From a bacterium (lineage in GTDB: Bacteria; Gemmatimonadota; Gemmatimonadetes; Gemmatimonadales; Gemmatimonadaceae), in NCBI GenBank assembly GCA_021802745.1, contig JAJZRK010000191.1, positions 1 through 6,186 of the forward strand: 6,186 bases of DNA, read 5' to 3'. A program made the position numbers and the translations under genes. Below the pieces are notes generated by a model. It ran no database searches, had not been told where the DNA came from, and saw only the letters and a program-made list of their open reading frames with translations. Shown here in pieces: positions 5,331-6,186 of this stretch. The first letter of the stretch is position 1, and each line of letters opens with the position of its first letter.

Positions 5331-5403
5331 CCTCCGCTCCTCGACGATTGCCAGCGGGCCGTGGTGTGCCGTCCTTCGCGCCCTTCACCCTGCGCGGTAG
5401 CAG

Positions 5404-6186
5404 CTACGGCTTCAACCGCGCCACCAGCCAATCGGCCAGCGTTCCCATCACTTCGCCATCAACGTGCCCGTTGGTCAGTTTCGCATAGCCGCCCGGGAAC
5501 CCGCTCGGATCCTGAAGGAACAGGTGGTTGCGGTCCTTGAACACCCTCATCGTCACGTCCTTGTTGCCGCCGGCCTTGAACGCCTGCTCGAGCACCGGCG
5601 CCTGGTCGGGCGTCACCTGCTGGTCGGTGCCGCCCTGCAGGATGAGCACGGGCACCAACACCTTCTTGGCCGTCGGGACGGGATCGTAGGTGAGGAAGTA
5701 CGCCATCCACGGCACCTTCGCCGTGGTGGAGTCGAACGCCGCGACCGATGCCTTGAGCGCACTGTCCTTGCTCTCCGCCGGAATCTGCTCGGCGCCCATC
5801 ACCCCGTTCCTCAACTGGAAGTCAATGATGCGGCGCCCAGTGTACGCCGGCCCCGCCATCAGCACGATGCCGGCCAGCTTGGGGTCGGTGCTCGCGACGA
5901 GCGGCGCAATCATCCCGCCCTCGCTGTGGCCGACGAGCGCAATGCGCGCGCCGTCAATCTCGGCGCGCGCGCGCAGGTAGGCGACGCCGGCGCGAATGTC
6001 ATCGGCAAAGTCGGCGCTCGTCGCCTTCAGCACGTCGCCGCCGCTTCCATTGATGGCGCGATCGTCGAGGCGCAGCACCGCGATGCCGCGGCGGCCAAGC
6101 GTGTCGGCCACCTGCCGGAAGATCCGGTACCCCGGCACGAGCGGGATGTACTCATCGCGATCTTCCTGCCCGCTCCCCAGATCGGA
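5404..6186 (-). CDS. Alpha/beta serine hydrolase, N-terminal part beyond the window
   Basis: The last 260 residues are visible; the frame is open to the window edge, so the true start lies outside. The visible part opens SDLGSGQEDRDEYIPLVPGY, matching the oxyanion-side G-S-G-x-x-D-R-D-E motif of the serine-hydrolase branch often annotated as S33-like or Hydrolase_4. The nucleophile elbow is GHSEGG (Ser88 of the visible part, bases 5915-5932). The acid is Asp188 in LILQGGTDQQVTP, and the His is His221 in KDRNHLFLQ. The catalytic triad is therefore complete. Related proteins are often exported esterases or peptidases with an extra domain before the hydrolase core; whether this one has a signal peptide cannot be seen. 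The GTG at 6138 is not the start because conserved sequence continues before it. The substrate is unknown. The 142-base gap to the next minus-strand gene shows no clear terminator, so co-transcription is possible. Confidence 0.9.
   Translation of the reverse strand, partial: SDLGSGQEDRDEYIPLVPGYRIFRQVADTLGRRGIAVLRLDDRAINGSGGDVLKATSADFADDIRAGVAYLRARAEIDGARIALVGHSEGGMIAPLVASTDPKLAGIVLMAGPAYTGRRIIDFQLRNGVMGAEQIPAESKDSALKASVAAFDSTTAKVPWMAYFLTYDPVPTAKKVLVPVLILQGGTDQQVTPDQAPVLEQAFKAGGNKDVTMRVFKDRNHLFLQDPSGFPGGYAKLTNGHVDGEVMGTLADWLVARLKP

Noticed and set aside
5274..5403. The membrane protein gene beginning at the ATG near 5330 through a frameshift
   Set aside because: The short frame ends in TAG and is not in frame with the membrane protein, whose own ATG starts a sensible N-terminus; nothing shows a sequence error.

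Overview
The window is a GC-rich stretch of a bacterial chromosome with a flagellated owner. The mix of genes (FlgK end, Nramp transporter, Usp, DtxR/MntR-type regulator, YceI protein, serine hydrolase), strong G/C third positions and purine/pyrimidine-rich repeats between genes fit a Gemmatimonadota-like lineage. That placement is an impression from style, not a search result.

Layout. The window opens with the last 40 codons of a flagellar hook-associated protein (flgK), whose base composition is lower in GC than everything after it. A long imperfect inverted repeat overlaps its stop codon. Next comes a tight three-gene plus-strand operon: mntH (Nramp Mn/Fe transporter), a single-domain universal stress protein, and a DtxR/MntR-family metal-sensing repressor. 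The junctions overlap by 1 and 4 bases. A partial palindrome (GTTAG-N6-CTAAC) sits just before the mntH start, over a possible -10 region, and is a natural candidate operator for the regulator encoded in the same operon.

After the operon is a G-rich tandem-repeat spacer (TACAGGG heptads), then a possible promoter and a secreted YceI-like protein. A second long inverted repeat follows; it shares a 22-base identical block with the one after flgK. Then comes a solitary beta-class-order DNA methyltransferase with no restriction enzyme in view. It ends convergently with a small two-helix membrane protein on the minus strand, and the convergent gap is filled by a striking long palindrome with a perfect 19-bp inner stem. 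The window ends with a minus-strand alpha/beta serine hydrolase cut off at its N-terminal side.

The clearest biological unit is the manganese (or Mn/Fe) homeostasis operon: import, an accessory ATP-binding-type Usp, and metal-responsive repression. I see no mobile element with a transposase, no CRISPR array and no RNA gene. The least explained content is the family of structured repeats that fills nearly every spacer of the plus-strand half and the convergent junction.
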